64,000 bases of DNA from Clavulina sp. PMI_390. Its lineage: Eukaryota > Basidiomycota > Agaricomycetes > Cantharellales > Hydnaceae. The stretch is from contig WIDE01000110.1 in assembly GCA_015039315.1 (NCBI GenBank), positions 1 through 64,000 on the forward strand. The letters run 5' to 3'. Of this stretch, positions 11,348 to 24,117 are shown one piece after another. The translations under genes and the position numbers were made by a program. A model generated the notes under the pieces. The model made no database searches, had not been told where the DNA came from, and saw only the letters and a program-made list of their open reading frames with translations. How positions within the stretch are numbered: the first letter of the stretch is position 1; each line of letters starts with the position of its first letter.

Positions 11348-13596
11348 TCAAAAGAGATCCTCGTACCTCACCCCAGCACTCTTTAGCGCTTCTTCCAAAA
11401 CTTTGCACCCGGCAAGCACTTTCTCTTCCTCAAGGCGTCGTCCCACGAGTTGGACGCTGACGGGTCCTCCAGCGTACTTCTCCGGCTCGTATGTTTTCCA
11501 GATGCGTTCGTCAATCGCAGAGACGGGCTTGTAAGCGTCGTATTCGGGAGTGCGGACATCGATTTCTGGAGACGCCCGCAGAACTGGGATGGTTGCTGCA
11601 GCCCAGTCAATGACTGAGACGAGCAGTTTGGGTAACAGCAGCAGAGAGTGAAAGATGGACATATGTGCGTGGGGAGAGGCAAAAAGTGACAATTAGAAAG
11701 ATTCTTAGCATCTAAGCGAAGCCGGAGACGCACCATTATAAATACCCGTATAGCCCACGTATTCGAACGTATCGTGTGGACAGGCAGCATATGGCGTCGT
11801 GGGGCACAAGATGAAGTCGATTTCACGCCCCGTGCTGGTGAGCTCCTTCGTCTTCATCCAATGATCCAGGGAATTCTTCTGGTACTCAGTTCGACCCGCC
11901 TGGAGCTGCCAGAGCTCATACGTGGATGGGTGATGGCTGGTTTCTTTGTAAGCCAGCAGCCCGAGGGGCCAGTCCTCCCCCGACTCAGCGATGAGCTTCT
12001 TGATGGAAATACCGCCGTCGGCCGTGAAGCAATTCTAGATATGTGCTCAGTTAGCATTCAAATCTAATCCAAGATAGAAAGAATGATGTGACGAACAGCA
12101 AGGTAGAACAGCCCCTTTGCACTGTCGAAGCTGGTAAACTCGATGACCTCGTGCCCAGCTTTCTTCAGAGCGCCTAAGGCAAGGTCGAGAGCTCGCTCCA
12201 CGGGAGGGTGGGGTCTGACGACACCGTCATGCTTCATGACCCCGATAGACAACTTCTTTGGGAGGTTAACGGCGCGCCAAGGAATGGGAACCGCCTTGGG
12301 GTCGTGCAACCAAGGTTTTCCGCCGTCGACAACTGCAGAGGCAAAAATGGAGAGAGCCTCGAGTGAGCGCGAGAGGGGGCCATTCACGCTGTTCACTGCC
12401 TCTTGGCCAGCCAGTCCTGAAGGACCAGATCATGAGGTTAGAGCCAAACTGGTCTATCAGCCATGATCTCGTCCACAAGCCTGGGTGAAGCATACCTGAG
12501 CGAGCACCGTATGTGGGAAAGCGTCCAAAGCTGGGACGAAGGCTATATAGACCACAGAAGGTGCCTGGAATGCGGATGGAGCCTCCGATATCTGGTGCAA
12601 GTGTTAGCTTGGCGCATTTGAGCAACTATATAATAACAGCCTTACCAGTACCAACTCCGAGAGGCGAGCCTATGACGAGGAGGGAGGTGCATAAGAGGAA
12701 TGTTAGCCTCTAGAAGCTTGTGATTGTCTTGCCTTTGAGTGCAAGAAGGGCTGCTTCGCCACCAGAGCTTCCGCCACAAGAGAGCGAGCGATTGTAGGGA
12801 TTTGTCGTCCCTAGATAGAAGTAACGATAAGGAACGATTGCGAAGGCATTGATTCAATAATACGTACGTCCCCATACGTTATTATATGTCCTGGGCATCG
12901 TATAACGATAATCAATGACTATATTCGGTGGCAATATATGGGATATCTTGGCTTACTCGGCAATCATCATAGCCGTTGGTACATTCGTCTTGCAGTACAA
13001 TACGGCGCCTGCCTCTCGGAGTATAGTGATGAGGACGCTGTCTTCATCCAACGGTTTGTTGGCCCAGCAGATGAAGCCAAGGGTGGAATCGAGACCTGGG
13101 TTGAGATAACACGAGTCAATAAGACATAGGCGAAATAATAGGTACTACAGCACGTACCTTTAATCTTGAAGTTGTCCTTGATGCTGACGGGCAGACCGTG
13201 GAGAGGACCGGCAAGCTTGCCAGTGTCCTTGAACATGGCATCGAGCTCCTTGGCCCTCGCAATAGCATCGTCGAAGCAAATTTCAGTGAGACAGTTGGTA
13301 AGTTGCTGAGCGATCGAGGCACGCTTGCAGAAGGCAACGGTTACATCCTCGGATGTCCAAACACCTTCAGCGAGTTTCTTGAGGATCGTCTCAGCATTAG
13401 AGTCAGTAATCTCGAGTTCCAACTGGTCGAGGATACCAGACTCGGCAGGAATATGGGTAACATCGAGGATCTTGTCGTCGAGTAGCTTGGGATCGAGCTT
13501 CCATTTGAGAAGACTGTCTCGTTGCTGCTGCTTGAGAGCGCTGATATCCTTCCAATCGAGAGGCTTTGGATCAGCAGTGGGTTGTGTGCCAGCCAT
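11348..13596 (-). CDS. AmdS-like amidase (acetamidase family), copy 1
   Basis: Amidase-signature hydrolase that splits a carboxamide into carboxylate and ammonia. The ATG at 13596 gives MAGTQPTADPKPLDW. Spliced exons run through [44 protein letters not shown] (catalytic Lys of the Ser-cisSer-Lys triad), [10 protein letters not shown] (cis-Ser), IGGSIRIPGTFCGLYSLRPS (nucleophile Ser), [16 protein letters not shown] and [20 protein letters not shown]. All are hallmarks of fungal AmdS-type enzymes, and the overall length (about 560 residues) fits. Stop is at 11348-11350. Multiple short introns interrupt it. It is transcribed divergently from permease copy 2 across 531 bp, and an inverted paralogous pair lies at 38.8-43.9 kb. 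Substrate preference (acetamide or a larger amide) cannot be told from sequence. Confidence 0.92.
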
Positions 13597-14127
13597 TGGA
13601 TCGAATTCGAGAGGGCGCGTTTAATGTCTTGGACTACATCGAATGCGAGGCACTCAGTTACTTAAGTTGGGCCTCTTGATGGAGATTCCGCGCCCGGCTC
13701 GGATTCGCTGAGCGGCCGAGAAATCCGAGGCAAGATAAGGAAAGCAAGATACGCGCGAAGCTAGATAAGTGGGTGTATAATTCAAGCGTCCAAGGTTGAT
13801 CATAATACACTATTTGGCGATCGATACAATTGGGCTCATCCCGGCCACGGATGTTCACGAAGTTGTCGCAGTTCATGTCAAAAGTTACTGTGACTGTCAC
13901 ACCCGACACCCGACGCGATGCCGTCACGGCCGTAAGATTCACCCCGTATCAGACTTGTCAAAACTTATCAGAGCTACTATCAAAGCCTCACGTCGAAACG
14001 ACCTGGGCGATTCTTTCGAACCCTTATCTTTATCTGATGCGTATTCTTTAAAAGGACCCTTGTTCTGGGTTCGACCCTCCTGCACGATTTGTCTCCCCTC
14101 GTCCCCCCTGCTAACGAATCGACCAAG
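13597..14127. promoter_or_regulatory. Bidirectional amidase/permease promoter with GATA-factor motifs
   Basis: This 531-bp divergent spacer holds four exact GATAAG/CTTATC hexamers: 13734-13739, 13764-13769, 13964-13969 and 14023-14028, plus a TTTATC immediately after the last. About 0.26 exact hexamers would be expected by chance on both strands at equal base frequencies. AreA/Nit2-type GATA factors, which control AmdS in Aspergillus, bind HGATAR. Functional binding is inferred. Confidence 0.55.
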
Positions 14128-16466
14128 ATGGGCATCATGTCGGCACTCTATAAAGTTCGAGTGTTCGTTTGGGGCGTCCCTCCGGAGACAGCGGCCGAGC
14201 GAAAGCTTCTGCGCAAAATCGATTGGTGCGTTCAGCGAAACTCTTGTCTTTCGATCTAGCTCAATGTTCATTCTCGTCTAGGTTCATTCTCTCTTTCATC
14301 TGCCTGAGTGAGTAGCCGAACCCTAGCTTGGATGATTTATTCCTCGGCTCTAACGCTTTTGTTTGCGCGTCCGTGTAGACTTCTGGAGCAACTATCTCAA
14401 TCGTGCTAACTTTGCGAATGCGTACGTGTCTGGCATGAAGGCCGACCTGAACTTGTAAGCTCCCCTTCACGCCTTTGGTCGATCGGCGTTGCTTATCATG
14501 TCTCTAGCAAGGGAAATGAGTACAATGTCAGCCTTCTCGTCCCTGATATTCCTTAGGCCCTCATGTCTTTTCTCGAATAGAATGTCATCACCATGTTCAC
14601 AGTGGGTTACATCGTGGGCCAGGTAGGAATATCCTACGATCCTATGTTGATTGAGCAGACCATGCTGAGATGTTCGTTATTATTCTAAGATCCCCAACGT
14701 ACTTGCCCTTCAGTATATCCCGTAAGCCAGCACCTCCGTCATATGGTTCAGCAGCATTTTGATGATTTCTAATACAGGGCCCGGTATTACTTATCATTCA
14801 TGGCTATGCTTTGGGGAATTTTCTCTGCTTGTGTCTCAAAGGGTGGGCTCACTCGTCCATCACATTCTATTCTTCACTAACGTGTATTGTATTCTGCTAG
14901 TGACCACGGTTCAGCAACTTTACGCAGTGCGATTCTTGACGGCTGTAGCCGAGAGCTCAGCCTTTGCTGGTAGCCAGTGAGTCCGCATAGTCCATGCTGG
15001 TTGACCTGAGCGTTTAACTGAAATGTGCGTTGTTAAGCTACATCCTCGGTGCTTGGGTAAGAGACCCTAAATAAAACGATTATCCCACCTGCGACTGACT
15101 ATTTGTGGCGATAGTACAAAGAAGAGGAGCTTGGCAAGCGTTCTGGTATCTACGCATCGACTGCACAGCTCGGCTCCCTGTTTTCCGGTATCATGCAAGC
15201 GTCGATCCACACCAACCTGAACGGATCGCATGGTTTGGCTGGCTGGCGGTGGCTATTCATCATTGATGCTTGCATTGCCGTTGGTATTGCGATCTATGGA
15301 TTCATATTCTTCCCTGACACACCGGAGACGACCAAGGCGTTCTATTTTTCCAAGGAGGTACGTATTGGGCGCTACCCGTATTTCATGTTCCTTTTACTGA
15401 CTACTGTATCGCGCATCTATATCAGGAGCGTGAGCTCGCAATCGCGAGACTACCACAGAAGACCAAGACAGTCATGTCGTGGGATCTCCCCAAGCGTGTA
15501 ATAGGCTCGTGGCAGTAGTGAGTCAATGTCTGAACTTGACTTGCGGCGCGACTGACGCAGATCATTTCTAGCTGGGGATTCTCTGCCCTGTTCACTGTGA
15601 GCTCGATGCTTGAGGTCTATGGATTCTTGGGCATCTTCACACTCTGGCTTTCAGCGGAAAAGGCACGGCTGTATTTCATTTATGATAGCGTAGACGTCCG
15701 CTGATGTGAGAGCCTATCCCACAGTACACCGTCTCGAAAATTAACTACTACGGTGATGGACTCGTCGCAGTCGGAATCGCCGTTACATGGGCAGCTGTGA
15801 GTGTCCGATCAACCAATCAGCTGTTCCCCCGCGATGCTGATAGCAGGCGGTCCGCACATCCCGAATACGGTAGGCTTTGATCACGGACTATACTCACTCA
15901 CGACACTATGTGAACTACTTCATGGCTGGGGCGCTCATGTTTACGGCCATTGTGCTGCGCGTGTACCCATCTTCACACGGCTTGATCTTCGCAGCGTTCT
16001 GTATTGCTGGGTGCGGGTACGCGGGACAAGCTACAAATTTTGCATGGGCCAACTTGGCTACGAAGCATGACGATCAACTGCGTGCGGTGACGCTGGCGAG
16101 CATGAATATGTGGAGCAATGTGCTTGCTGCGTGGTGGGGACAGGTGTTTTGTGAGTTCCTTCTATAGATTTTGTCGGGCTCTGGGAATACGAGAGCGCTG
16201 AATGATTCCATATCGCAATGCCAGACCCGTCAACTGACGCTCCGAGGTGGGAGAAGGGCCATATTGTGACGATGGTAATGTGTATACTCACGGTGCTGGT
16301 GGCGACGGGAGTGTGGTATATGGATCGCCAAGGCGCGGTGCAGCGTGGCGTGGATCGCAGGTACAACCCCGAGATGGACTATGTCGAGGAAGTGGTATCA
16401 TCCAAGCCTACAATGGATGAGGAGGCCGACGGTATCGCGAGTCTCGAGAAGAAGGACGGGTTCTAG
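14128..16466 (+). CDS. MFS permease, anion:cation symporter (Dal5/Liz1-like), copy 2
   Basis: The ATG at 14128 gives MGIMSALYKVRVFVWGVPPE; a second in-frame ATG follows at 14137. Exons joined across about fifteen introns give NYLNRANFANAYVSGMKADL, FTVGYIVGQIPNVLALQYIP, LYAVRFLTAVAESSAFAGS, the YILGAW micro-exon, GSLFSGIMQASIH, HGLAGWRWLFIIDACIAVG and a C-terminal half with CIAGCGYAGQATNFAWANLA. This is the 12-helix ACS layout (TC 2.A.1.14), and the protein should sit in the plasma membrane and import an organic anion or amide. The protein ends in a charged cytoplasmic tail (EEADGIASLEKKDGF) at TAG 16464-16466. It pairs divergently with amidase 1, so a role in amide uptake is suggested by context only. 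It is nearly identical over long stretches to copy 3 at 38.8-41.1 kb. Confidence 0.92.
15038..15056 (+). other. 19-nt micro-exon of permease copy 2
   Basis: The exon lies between a TTAAG acceptor and a GTAAGA donor and encodes YILGAW. It has the same length and phase as in the two paralogues. Confidence 0.8.
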
Positions 16467-17230
16467 ACAGTTGGGGCGTGCATTTCCTCCAACTCATAGT
16501 CCCATATCTGGTCGTTTCCGATCAATCAACAGGTTCCAGCTTCGGTAATGACTTTGTGATGCCCTTCATGTACTTCATTTATCTTGGCCACCTCTGACTT
16601 AGACGCTCATACAGCATTCGATGCCTTGATCGTTCGAGCTGTACTTGTATACCCGTGACGTATTGTTTGATAGATGTATAGATGGCGATTCACATTGTGC
16701 TAACCTCAATTAAGATGGATGAGACGCTTCCCCGGAAGCTTTTCAGGCTGTTCTCCTCGCTGGATTATTAGCGGCATCTCGCTAGAAAACTTGGACGGGA
16801 AAATAAATATCGAGATATGGGTCGATCTGAGACTGGTGCCATGTGGTCCTTCAAATCGGTCTCCCTGAAGGCGGTATCGAACGGGACCGACGGGTCCTAG
16901 ACCGAGACCGGACTCCGGCATCCCCAAGCCTCAATGAGCCTTAATTCGAGTTTAGCCGTCTCGGCATCGAGAAACTCCCCCTGTCTCTTGCTCGCAGGCG
17001 AGCGGCTTGCCAAATATTCTAGTTGTTCTAACTGCTACCGTCGTTTCTCGTCGTAGCTTACGTATTTGTGTAGTGACGTCCTCTTTCCCTTGACGTGAAG
17101 ACTGGGTTATACGACACCTTAGAGAGCGATGAATATTAGGGGTAGTGGAATGTCTAATGGCTCGGACACTGGAGGTGCGCCGACGGCACCACCAATCTAT
17201 AGATAGTTCTGTCTACACTGCTCCATATCC
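16467..17230. other. Convergent intergenic region, no gene seen
   Basis: The region between permease copy 2 and the 3' end of the Zn2Cys6 gene. Only short frames without family features are present. Confidence 0.5.
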
Positions 17231-19697
17231 TCAACGCTGGGAGTCAGAAGCCTCCATTTCCGTCAAGTGCGGCTCTGGATCACCGATGAGTGGGAAATGG
17301 TTGAGACGAATGATAGTGAACAATTCAATATGACGGGAGACTCACGGAGGTAGGGGTAAACGGTAACGAGCATGCGGAGACACTGAGTGATGAACTTGAT
17401 GTCCACTGTAAGGTCGGCGGTGTCCCTGGATTGGCGCCTATCGTCAGCCGCGGTCGGGAATGCCAAACCTAGGCCGGTGCCTTTCCAATTCATCCCAGAG
17501 GCAGAAGGGCGATCACGCTCGCGAATCAGCATGCGACCTGCGGTTGCGAGTCCCACCTAACGAAAGAGAATCAGATCGTCTCCTGAAGAAGCCGAAGCGA
17601 GTATGAATAATTACTCCAACAAACAGATGAACGTTGCGAGGGTTAAGCACTCGATTAATGGAAGCGTTGCTGGGGCCAGCACTATTGACGGCTAGACCAA
17701 GCAAGGGGTGCTCGCTGGCTTGGCGAACAACCCCGACGAGCTCTCGCGCCGCACGTAGCGCAACCTCTCGTTCGCTCTCGTCTCTCGCGGCGAAGATATC
17801 ATGTACATTGATCTGAGACATCAAAGTCGCCACTTGAGCGAATAGGAGGGTGTGCGCGCGATCAGTCTGGGCATGCGCGAGAGCACGTGGGCCTTGCATA
17901 TGTGATTGAAAGGTATCCGGATCAGCTGGAGAGTATCCAGGAGAAGGAAGATTCGTAGAAGACTGGGAGGAGGTGCGCGATAAGGGCTGTAATATGCTCT
18001 GCGAGCGGGAGCGGCTGACATTTGATCCTGCAGCGCTCATGGTTGAAATGGTTGGCGACATCATGTAGGATGCCAGGGCAAGATCAACTGGGAGTGCCGA
18101 GGAAGGGGCGACCGCAATTATGGACCCGAGGGATGGGAGTCCTGCCTTGACTCCACTGAGTGCGTAGTCGAGGGAATGGTATGAGTCCCAAAACAAAGCG
18201 TCATTGGAGCTTTCCAATGCTATAACAGGATAAGGGTTTTTTTTAGCCTCATCATCAGACAGAGATGTTTCAAACACGTACGGCGTTGGAAAGCAAACAT
18301 GGCTTGGCGAGCCAGACGAGAGGAGCGGTCAAGCAGTGCAAGGCACTTGGCACGGATCGCCATAGGACTCTCGTCCTGGAACCTGAGAATCTGATCCCCT
18401 TCGAGCTCATACAAGGATTTGACAGTATGGGTTGAGCCCTAAATGGTTTCGTGAGTTTCGAAGAGGCGACTGGTTCTATGGGCTGAATACCTCTGACGTC
18501 GTCGGCGACCACGGAGTTGTAATCTCGTCATCAAGTAACACGCTTGGAGAGCCGCCCTCAACACCCGACAGTCGTTCGACCTGCAGAAATGTCAGCGACC
18601 GCGTAAAGTACGAACAGCCAGCAGGATACCTGAAAGACGCTGCTGAACACATTGATGCGCTCCATCATCTCTCCTTGGGTTGTCGCAGGTGGAAGAATCG
18701 ATAGCTCCGGCTGGTCTGCGGCATTTGGACCTCCAAGCACGTAAAGTGACCTAAGGCTAAGGCGATGTAGGCTACACCCAATTGCGAACGATAAAGCCGC
18801 TGCGTTGGAGCACTGTCAGCCTCAGAACGTTGGTGGGAAGCGTAACCACTCACAAGAAGCAAGGTAACAGCCTTTCGCAATTTTACCTTTGATTAAATTA
18901 TACTGGGCGAGTAGCGTGGTCGCTTGCAAAAAATCTAGGAGACGATCCACGTGGGCAAGAGCGTCGTCCAGATGTCGGTGAGCCCTATGGGAGAACGTAG
19001 GCTCAAAAGCGTAGGCCTCGGCGGTCAGCGCATTTGAAGCGGGCGCGAATGGAATCGCGATCAGGAGCATCGCATTCAAAAGTGAAGGATGAGGCGCCAT
19101 GGATGCCGAGGGGTCGAGTGCGAGCGCTACACGGAACTTGCTGACATCCAGCCCGAAATTGAACTGGAACAGGTGGTCGAAAAATACTGCAAGCCTGAAG
19201 GAAGTAGTAAGAGACCATTTCATTGTAGCCCACTGTTCGAGCTTTGCGAAGGAAAGCACTCACAGGTAGTTCTTCAGCTCTCGCGATGGTTCCGCTTCCT
19301 GATTCGGGAGAGGACTCAGGACGATTGAAAGGTCAGGACGAGGGAGATCTGTGTTGAGACTCTCCATGGTTGGGTGTGTGCGGCGAGGTGAAGGAGCGCT
19401 TGGGGCTCCCTGTATCGCTGAGATCATCCGCTCAAGCTCTCTAATCCGTTCCTCCAGCTGTTCGACTTGGGTGGGTCGAGGGATCTCGAAAACGCATTCA
19501 GAAACTCGCTTGAAGCGAATGCACTGCTGACAGACTGGCCGCGTGCCATCACTGAACGAGGTGGAGGGTGACGTGAGCCTACGCACTGCAGCAAAGTATA
19601 AATGGGCTTACCAGCGCTGCTTACGACGCCTGCACGAGACACAAGCACTTCCCCTGGCTAAGACTTGGACCGTAGGCGCGGTATACTCTTCAGACAT
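17231..19697 (-). CDS. Zn2Cys6 transcription factor with fungal-specific MHR domain
   Basis: The ATG at 19697 gives MSEEYTAPTVQVLARGSACV. Exon 1 supplies ACVSCRRRKQR plus the TG of a Cys codon; splicing to about 19560 gives C-DGTRPVCQQC-IRFKRVSEC. The full pattern is C-x2-C-x6-C-x6-C-x2-C-x8-C, a perfect binuclear zinc cluster that binds CGG-type DNA. A short coiled coil follows (VEQLEERIRELERMISAI). The middle-homology region carries FNFGLDVSKFRVALALDP, the usual LLNAMLLIAIPFA segment, AHVDRLLDFLQATTLLAQYN, IAKGCYLA and LHRLSL. The C-terminal part has a Ser-rich insert and TADLTVDIKFITQCLRMLVTV-like helices. The last exon is uncertain: I favour a donor at the CTCC/GTGAGT junction near 17351 and a stop at 17231, but read-through would end at 17263. 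Target genes are unknown; the nearest candidate is the amidase/permease pair. Confidence 0.85.
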
Positions 19698-20763
19698 GGA
19701 GGAGTGGTATCTTAAAGAATGAAGTAGAAGGGTGGGGATGCTGTGGAGGAGATCTCAAAAGTAAGGTGATTTATATGCACTAGCATATTCCACAAAGAAC
19801 TAGAATTCCGTTCTCCTCGCCACGCCCAGCGCCAACAATTAGATGTCTCAGCGACGTGGGCCGCCATAGCCCAGACAGCCGCCCGAAGTGACGCAGTCAG
19901 CCTCCTGAATCATCCGTAGACCGTCATGACCGAAGTTGGGGCGCCGGCGTCACTGCGCGCCTCCGAGATTCAGATGGCAGCAATAGAGACGAGGATGACA
20001 CTATGTTGACCTTGAGTCAACCGACCGACGTAACGCAGTTCGGACCAGCGTGACGCGCAATTCATGTCACAGATTTCATCGGGACATCGTCGACCGAGGG
20101 CAATACGCTACCCAGCTCCTGTACGGGTACGGGCGCAGCTGCTGAGTCGAGCTCCTGCATCACCCGCATACTAGAATGAAGATAGTCGTCATGCGGAGGA
20201 TGAGCTCCGTACACGATGTGCTGTGCTCGACGTCGTCCTCGTGTAGGCTCAGTTGTGGAGTAATCACGCACGTACAAGAAATGTAATCTCTCGCATTGTG
20301 TTGAAGGCTTCACACCATTAGGCGCCCACGACTGATTGATAGGGCGCGCAAGTGAGAGCAGTCGACCGCATCTTGTTGATGTACGTGTCGTGGCGTGTCA
20401 TGGAGAGGGGGTTGGATGCCGACAAACAATGGAGTTGGGCACGAAATGGCTGCTGACGTCAGTTCCAGGAGATTGGAGGCTTGTTGCCATAGTTTATTGA
20501 CGACGTGCTGGTGGCGGTTTTGAGGAGCCGGGCGTACGGGCCCGTGGCCGAGGGCACAAAATTGCAGGAGGATCGACATAGTGATTTCCAGGGAATTAGT
20601 CAAAGAGCTCATGAGTCAAACGAGTGAATAAAAAGCTAATGTCCAAACATGCAATGAGTATTCAAGCGTGCAGCGTACGAGTCCCGATGGATTCAGCATC
20701 AACATAATGGGTGAGTTGCCTAAGAGAATGAACGTTGAATAGATATCATAAAAATTGAAACCA
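19698..20763. other. Intergenic, no gene seen
   Basis: A region of about 1.07 kb between the start of the Zn2Cys6 gene and the 3' end of BUR1, both on the minus strand. Short frames here have no recognisable motif; it probably holds the promoter of the first and the 3' UTR of the second. Confidence 0.5.
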
Positions 20764-23700
20764 TTAGCCGTAATTGAGCCCGCTTGAGGGGGGTGGGGGT
20801 GGCCAGTTGCCTGGTCTCCCATTACCGTTCCCTCCACCCCTCCCTCCCCCACCTCCACGCTGTTTGCTGCCTGGTCCTCGTTCCCAGCCTGAGGGTCCAG
20901 AAGGATTTGGAGGCAAAGAAGGATGAGCAGGAAGTCCGCCGCCTGCGCCATTCATGAGTGGTGGAGGCGCGCCATACACGTTAGGTGGTGGTAGTTGTCC
21001 TTGGCCCATCCGGATCGGAGGAAGCATCTGAGGCTTCCCTGGGTGAGGAGGGAGTGACGGATTGAATGCATGGGGAGGGGGTTGTCCCATCGGGCCAGGT
21101 CCAAGGTGAGGATTATAAGGCGGTTGATGAACGTTACCGCCATTCGAGTAACCCATCGGTGGAGGACCGCCAGGGCCACCACGCCAGCCGTTCGGATGGG
21201 GAGGATATTGAGGAGGATAGCCCCCCATGGGTGGTGGATATCCGGAGATAGATGGCGGGGGTAAGCCATTCGACTGCTGAGGGAAGTATGGGGGATTTGA
21301 GGGGTAGAAGCCTGGCGGCCCTTGCGGGGGCGCAGGTATTTGAGAGATGGGAATAGGTGCGAATACGTGTTGTGGGGCATGCGGAGGTGCACGTCGACGA
21401 TTGAACTCATGTGAGTCCTCATACCGAGGAAGCCTGGAGAATGTCAGCCATCAATACACTGACATCCGATGCTGTCTTAAATGATGACAAACGTACGTGG
21501 ATGGATCCGCAGGCATCGGCTCGGTCCAGAAGTAATCATGATCCAATGCTTCGTACGCTGTCATGCGTCGCATGGGGTCCAAAGTCAAAAGTTTGTCCAG
21601 AAAATCGAGTGTCTCTGGCGACGTGCTACAAGATCATCAGCGCCCAACCCGCGTCTATCGAAGAGGAGCTAAGAACCTACTCCGGAGGGAGAACGGACTT
21701 GATCTGCCGTTGCATGGGGGTCCAATAGGGCTGAACTGGGTCTGCTTTGGGATCGAGCCGATTCCAGCCCGGGAAATTCTCTTCATTCGGCGATCCACAA
21801 AGGGTGAAAATCTTGACCAATTGATCTGTGTCGCTCGATCCAGGCAGAACGGGCTTGCGCTGGAACATCTCAGCAAATATGCACCTGCGCAGGCGGGGCG
21901 ATTGAGCTCACGAACGCTAAGATAGCAATCGGCACAACGACTTACCCGACACCCCACATATCCACCCAGCCCTCGTACTTCCTGGCACCTAATAACAATT
22001 CAGGACTCCTATACCATCTTGTCACAACAGAGTTGGTGTAGTTTCTCCGCTCGCGTGTGAAGTGGTCTGGAGACGATGAGCTTCGGCTGATGAACTCGAC
22101 AGGCCGCGCTAGACCGAAATCGGCGATCTGCAAAGAACCTTCGTTGTTGATGAGGAGGTTGGCAGATTTCAAGTCCCGATGTAGGATTTTGTTCTATGAT
22201 TACACATCCGCGCTGAGTCATATACAGATTTGCTCAACATAGGACTTACTCGATGTAAATACGCCACACCCTCGCACAGTTGCAGCATGTATAGCTTGAT
22301 CTGACTAATTGTCAATTTGACGTTTGGATTTTCCAATAGGCCAGCAAGGTCATGGTCCATGTAAGGAAATACCATGTAGATTGATGACTCGGTCGCCCCT
22401 CGTTGTCCTGATGCAGGTTGGATATCGTAAGCGTGGAGCTAGAGGGCGCTGTTGGGATGATACTCACGTTGGACAATCATGGTGACTAACGAGATTACAC
22501 TAGGGTGTTTGAGTTCCTTGAGGATGCGGATTTCTCGCAGCGCAGTAATCGGCATTCCTTCGGTCTCGTTTTTCATTATAATTCTCTTCAGTGCTACCAG
22601 CTGGCCAGTTGCTTTCTGCCGCGCCTTGTGTACTTCACTGATCTCCAAGAATCAATGACACATCAATGTTTATAAAGCAAGAGCCACTCACCCGAATGTG
22701 CCTTCTCCAAGTTTATTCAGCAGTTCAAAGTCTGCAAGTTTATCCACACCAGCAAATGTGCGATTGTAAGCGGAGAGTTCGGCTTCTGGAGGCCGAAGTA
22801 TTTTCGTGCCTGTAGCTTTGATGATAGGTACACGAGTGGGCGCTGACGAGTCCAGTCTAGGGGCAGAGACTGGCTGCTCAATCGAACCCGCTGATGTGGA
22901 TGCAGCGGGAACGGCACTGTGAGCACCATTCAGGCCATTGGCAAGATGGGCTGGAGGCGGTGGGTAGTTTTTAGGAATTAAAGGAGGAGGGATGGGAGGA
23001 GGTTCTTCGGCCGGTGGAGGCGGGGCTCCATTAATGACGAGTTGGCTGAAATTCTCGGATGGAGGGAATGGAGGAGGTGCGTCATTTGGAGGAGGGGGTG
23101 GAGCTTGTGTAGATGGTTCTGAAACTGGCTCGAGGACGTTGATTGAAGAGCGCGACTCTAATGATTGCGTCGATTTGCTAGTTTTAAAGTTTAAGCGGAG
23201 CTTTCCATCGGTCTGAGGAAGATATGAGGTCGAACTGGAGGGCGGCAGAGAAGAGTCTTCGGTGGCGTTTAGATTAGGCGAAACTAGATGGTGAGAGCGC
23301 GTCGAGCCTTCGTCATAAAACGAGTCATTGCGGGAGGTCGTATCACCATAGAGGTTTGGTGACCTAGGTCGATAGGAATCTCCTCGTTTTCGACCTTCAG
23401 GTGACGGGCTAGGGCGTCTAGGTAAACGATGTGGACCCGCCGAGCGCGACGAGGATTGGTTACGATCATCGTCTCTCCAGTTACCTCGTTCATAACCACC
23501 ACTGTCTGGATAGGAATCCGGGGGACGAGGATGGCGACTGGGATAGGTAATGAACACGGCGTCAGTGAAATAAGGAGATTTGCACGCGAGGGGTGTGCAC
23601 GATAGCACATACCTGGAGTCTCGATAGTCATTATCATAATAATCAGAGTATCCCCGTTGATATTCTCCATAAGAATGGTCGCGCTCCTTCGGCGGCCACC

Positions 23701-24028
23701 GGTCGTAGGTATTGTGGGGGTAGGGTGGATAGTCATCTGGTGGACGATCATAAGAACGGGGAACCCGCTGACGAGAGAGGTCAGATTTAGGAGCAGGTTT
23801 AGGCTCAGGTCTACTCTTGGGCTTGAATGGTAAAGGAATATTCGAAGGCCCGTCTGGGCTGTTGCTGGCTTCGCTCGCAGAGCTCTTGTCACGCCCGCCA
23901 CGCGCCCTTGCAGAAGACGAGGGCTGGGGGTCGTCAGAGAGTTCACCTTCCTCAGGCTCTTCAGGAGCCATTTCTCGTCGCGGCCGATGACCTGTGGGCG
24001 AATCGCGATCACCACCACGCCGTGACAT
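20764..24028 (-). CDS. BUR1: CDK9/BUR1-family cyclin-dependent kinase (P-TEFb-like)
   Basis: The chosen ATG at 24028 gives [20 protein letters not shown]; an in-frame ATG at 24082 is possible. The first ~430 residues are disordered, with RS/RP-rich blocks and poly-Pro runs. The kinase core follows: [31 protein letters not shown], the diagnostic PITALRE helix, [61 protein letters not shown], then a C-lobe ending in [22 protein letters not shown]. The Thr in [15 protein letters not shown] is the expected T-loop site. A Pro/Gly-rich tail ends in SSGLNYG at 20764. Bur1/CDK9 phosphorylates the RNA polymerase II CTD and Spt5 during elongation in the nucleus, with a cyclin partner not seen here. CTK1/CDK12 is the alternative; PITALRE and EVHKAR favour BUR1. 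It is head to head with SEC27, with 89 bp between the ATGs. Confidence 0.93.
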
Positions 24029-24117
24029 TGAGCAGGTTGGTGTCCAAGCGCCTGGCCACAATAGGCCCTGCACAGCCACCATACATCCACGTCCACAAAT
24101 CTATATTCGCGACTACC
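24029..24117. promoter_or_regulatory. Very short bidirectional promoter between BUR1 and SEC27
   Basis: Only 89 bp separate the two predicted start codons, so both 5' leaders must be very short or the transcripts overlap. No clear TATA box was seen in it. Confidence 0.5.

Larger units (their letters stand above)
11348..16466 (+). repeat. Duplicated amidase/permease module, arm 1
   Basis: Amidase (-) and permease (+) share a divergent promoter. The same two-gene unit occurs in inverted orientation at 38782-43890. Similarity is clear at protein level and in exon layout; nucleotide identity was not measured. Confidence 0.8.

Noticed and set aside
14060..14080. GGTTCGACCC resembling a T-loop
   Set aside because: No D-arm or anticodon stem upstream; it lies in the 5' leader of permease copy 2.
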